Assembly (NCBI GenBank): GCA_016844285.1
Contig: JAENIS010000065.1
Coordinates: 1-15,789, forward strand
Length of the DNA stretch: 15,789 nt
Direction: 5' to 3'
Origin: Dehalococcoidales bacterium
Lineage (GTDB): Bacteria; Chloroflexota; Dehalococcoidia; Dehalococcoidales; UBA2162
Part shown: piece after piece, positions 14,184 through 15,789 of the stretch
How the letters are laid out: each line of letters starts with the position of its first letter
How positions within the stretch are numbered: the first letter of the stretch is position 1
Made by a program: the position numbers and the translations under genes
Notes under the pieces: generated by a model
What the model saw: only the letters and a program-made list of their open reading frames with translations
Told to the model about the DNA's origin: nothing
Databases searched by the model: none

Positions 14184-15358
14184 TCAATCACCTTCTCTCT
14201 CCTCAGCTCCGCAATCTTCGTTGAGGAATAACCCAGTAGTTGGGAGAGCACTTCATCAGTGTGTTGCCCGAAAGTTGGCGGTGAACGGAACACGGGGTCT
14301 GCTCCTGACATCTTGATTGGATTTCCGGCAAGTAAAACTGCCTCCCCGCCAAAATCCACCGGTACTACCATTCCCTGGTGCCACACCTGTTCATCGATAA
14401 GGGCCTTCTCGATAGTATTGACTGGCCCGGCAGGGACTCCTTCCTTAAGAAAACACGCCAGCCATTCCGCGGCACTTTTATTGAGCAGCTTCTTCTGGAT
14501 AATTGCCGTCACCTCCGGACTATTGTCCCGTCTTTTCATTGAGGAGTCGAATCTGGGGTCGGTAGTCAGTTCCTCGCTGCCGAGAGCCTGGCACAGGTTC
14601 TCCCAGAACCTCGTCCCCGCCGGGATGGCAATCACAATCGGCTCGTCCCTGGTCTGGTACATCTGGTAAGTCGGGTCGGCTCGCTGGCCAATGCCTACCG
14701 GCCCACCGGCTCGCCCTGAGACAAAAAAGTCGGGCACGCAGTAGGTCAGGAGGGCTATCTGTCCATCAAGCAAGGCGACCTCTATCTTTTGTCCCTTCCC
14801 GGTGCGTTCCCGTGCATAGAGGGCGGCCAGGACGCCATGAGCGGCAAACATGCCCCCGCACAGGTCACCGATGGGGAGACCGGCACGTGCCGGCGGCGGA
14901 TTTCCCGTGATGCTCATTCCTCCTGACATGGCCTGAACCAGCAAATCATAGGCGGGGCGGTCGCGGTAAGGGCCGCTCGAGCCAAAGCCAGTGATAGAAC
15001 AGGATATTATTCTCGGGTTTATGCTTCTCAGTGATTCATAATCGATGCCCAGCTTCTCCAGAACACCGGTGCGGTAGTTGTCAAAGACGACATCAGCTCT
15101 TTTGCTGAGGTCGAGGAAAACCTCTTTTCCCTTGGGCGTTTTGAGGTCGAGGGTGATACCCTTCTTGTTGCGGTTGACGGCCAGGAAGTAGACACTCTCA
15201 TCTTTAAAGCTAACCCCGCCTTCCAGATTATGTCGCATCCCCGGCGGCTCGATTTTGATTATCTCCGCCCCTAAATCCCCCAGTATCATGGCGCCAAAGG
15301 GGCCAGCCAAGGTCTGGGTAAGCTCTAAAATCAGGACTCCCTCCAGTGCCGCTACCAT
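14180..15358 (-). CDS. CaiB/BaiF family (class III) CoA transferase
   Basis: This 392-residue enzyme moves CoA between acyl-CoA and a free carboxylate through an aspartyl-CoA adduct. N-terminal LEGVLILELTQTLAGPFGAM leads into LGDLGAEIIKIEPP, the family signature. The catalytic aspartate is D165 in GLPIGDLCGG (numbered from the chosen start). The conserved YDLLVQAMSG, ERTGKGQKIEVALLDGQIALL and C-terminal PPTFGQHTDEVL segments are also present. I chose ATG at 15356-15358 because an AAGGG Shine-Dalgarno lies 8 nt upstream and the N-terminus then matches the family. An in-frame TTG at 15380-15382 would add 8 residues but overlaps that signal. A promoter lies about 75 nt upstream. Donor and acceptor cannot be assigned. 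Confidence 0.94.
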   Translation of the reverse strand: MVAALEGVLILELTQTLAGPFGAMILGDLGAEIIKIEPPGMRHNLEGGVSFKDESVYFLAVNRNKKGITLDLKTPKGKEVFLDLSKRADVVFDNYRTGVLEKLGIDYESLRSINPRIISCSITGFGSSGPYRDRPAYDLLVQAMSGGMSITGNPPPARAGLPIGDLCGGMFAAHGVLAALYARERTGKGQKIEVALLDGQIALLTYCVPDFFVSGRAGGPVGIGQRADPTYQMYQTRDEPIVIAIPAGTRFWENLCQALGSEELTTDPRFDSSMKRRDNSPEVTAIIQKKLLNKSAAEWLACFLKEGVPAGPVNTIEKALIDEQVWHQGMVVPVDFGGEAVLLAGNPIKMSGADPVFRSPPTFGQHTDEVLSQLLGYSSTKIAELRREKVIE

Positions 15359-15429
15359 GTGATTATCCCTTTCTCCTCTCAAGACGACTAAAAGATGATG
15401 GCTTAATTGGATGAATTGGTCTGTAAAAG

Positions 15430-15457
15430 AGTATAACTGCTGCCCTCAAGCTGTCAA
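15430..15457 (-). promoter_or_regulatory. Sigma70-type promoter for the CoA transferase-MmgE/PrpD operon
   Basis: On the minus strand TTGACA (15452-15457), a 16-nt spacer and TATACT (15430-15435) lie upstream of the CaiB/BaiF start. The start site would be near 15423, leaving a leader of about 65 nt. Spacer and boxes closely resemble the promoter at 11054-11081. Confidence 0.7.
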
Positions 15458-15486
15458 GTGGAGAGATTCAAGGGTTCAATTCAGTT

Positions 15487-15620
15487 TTGGTTGGTAGTGA
15501 AATAGTTGTCACTGCGATGGGTCGTTGGACCCCGTGGCAATCTGGGCAGGCGAAGTCCTCCACCCGGATTGCTTCGCCTCCGCCTGCGGGCGGATGGTCT
15601 CGCAATGACAGACCAACCAA
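15487..15620. repeat. MITE-like element with nested terminal inverted repeats
   Basis: An outer 8-bp inverted pair (TTGGTTGG at 15487-15494, CCAACCAA at 15613-15620) encloses a second pair (TGTCACTGCG at 15507-15516, CGCAATGACA at 15601-15610, one mismatch). A GC-rich palindromic interior follows (CCGCC and GGCGG around 15580-15594). Size is about 134 bp with no gene. The interior resembles widespread bacterial intergenic repeats containing GATTGCTTCG and GCAATGACA, but I cannot name the family. Confidence 0.6.
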
Positions 15621-15789
15621 ATGCAAACAGTCTCTCCTTCCCCGGGAATGAGCGGAGGGCATTCGCCACTTCACAAAACATATCTGCTGGCTCCTCAAAA
15701 TATTACCAGCGCTTTAACCGCCTGGGGTGTCTTCGCGCCGGAGGCAGGGGGCTGGCCGTCAGGAAAGAGCGATATATTGCCTCGAGCAT
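15621..15789. other. Window-edge region without a supportable gene
   Basis: On the minus strand one open frame enters from the right edge and stops at 15695-15697 (30 residues, ending KTPQAVKALVIF). It could be the C-terminus of a gene whose body lies outside the window, but it is too short to judge. Short frames overlapping the repeat at 15487-15620 were not accepted. Confidence 0.3.

Noticed and set aside
15359..15382. Upstream TTG start for the CaiB/BaiF gene
   Set aside because: The added eight residues (MRGERDNH) are translated Shine-Dalgarno sequence; the ATG at 15358 fits the family N-terminus and has good spacing.
15468..15698. Minus-strand open frames at the right end
   Set aside because: They run through the inverted-repeat element at 15487-15620 and have repeat-like, low-complexity translations without family features.

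Overview
The window looks like a chromosomal piece from an anaerobic bacterium, most plausibly an uncultured Dehalococcoidia-type Chloroflexota. This is an inference from gene content: paralogous 2-hydroxyacyl-CoA dehydratase/benzoyl-CoA reductase-type genes, CaiB/BaiF CoA transferase, MmgE/PrpD, and a phosphoglycerate dehydrogenase paired with a class V aminotransferase. The GC-rich palindromic repeats in nearly every larger intergenic gap also fit. No rRNA, tRNA, CRISPR array, transposase, integrase or phage gene was seen.

Layout. (1) 1-2669, plus strand: a class V aminotransferase and serA overlap by 4 nt and form a serine-biosynthesis pair. (2) 2845-3642, plus strand: a crotonase-fold protein lacking both classical hydratase glutamates. 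(3) 3970-10690, minus strand: one long operon read from right to left. Its order is an HgdB/BcrC-like subunit (9542-10690), three tandem paralogs of an HgdA/BcrB-like subunit (8363-9523, 6936-8234, 5591-6892), then two activator-type ATPases (4819-5589, 3970-4785). The first paralog is truncated by a 44-bp deletion, and its out-of-frame tail is still present at 8269-8362. (4) 11233-12165, minus strand: a secreted or membrane-anchored collagen-like protein between a perfect 20-bp hairpin and a strong Shine-Dalgarno with a TTG start. (5) 12822-15358, minus strand: an MmgE/PrpD protein and a CaiB/BaiF CoA transferase, again with a 4-nt overlap, behind a good sigma70-type promoter.

How the genes may work together. 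Proteins with this two-subunit-plus-activator layout catalyse ATP-driven one-electron chemistry on acyl-CoA thioesters: radical dehydration of 2-hydroxyacyl-CoA or reduction of aryl-CoA. The CoA transferase could supply the thioester, and the crotonase and PrpD-like proteins could act before or after it. That route is inference, and the substrate cannot be read from sequence. The operon is unusual in three ways: three B-type subunits share one A-type partner; that partner seems to have lost all the usual iron-sulfur cysteines; and one of the two activators has lost its nucleotide-site signature motifs while keeping its cluster cysteines. I consider this the most interesting system in the window.

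The intergenic regions carry a recurrent set of palindromic modules (2709-2810, 3736-3935, 10858-10925, 12489-12728), a separate element with nested inverted ends (15487-15620), and three minus-strand promoters close to consensus.
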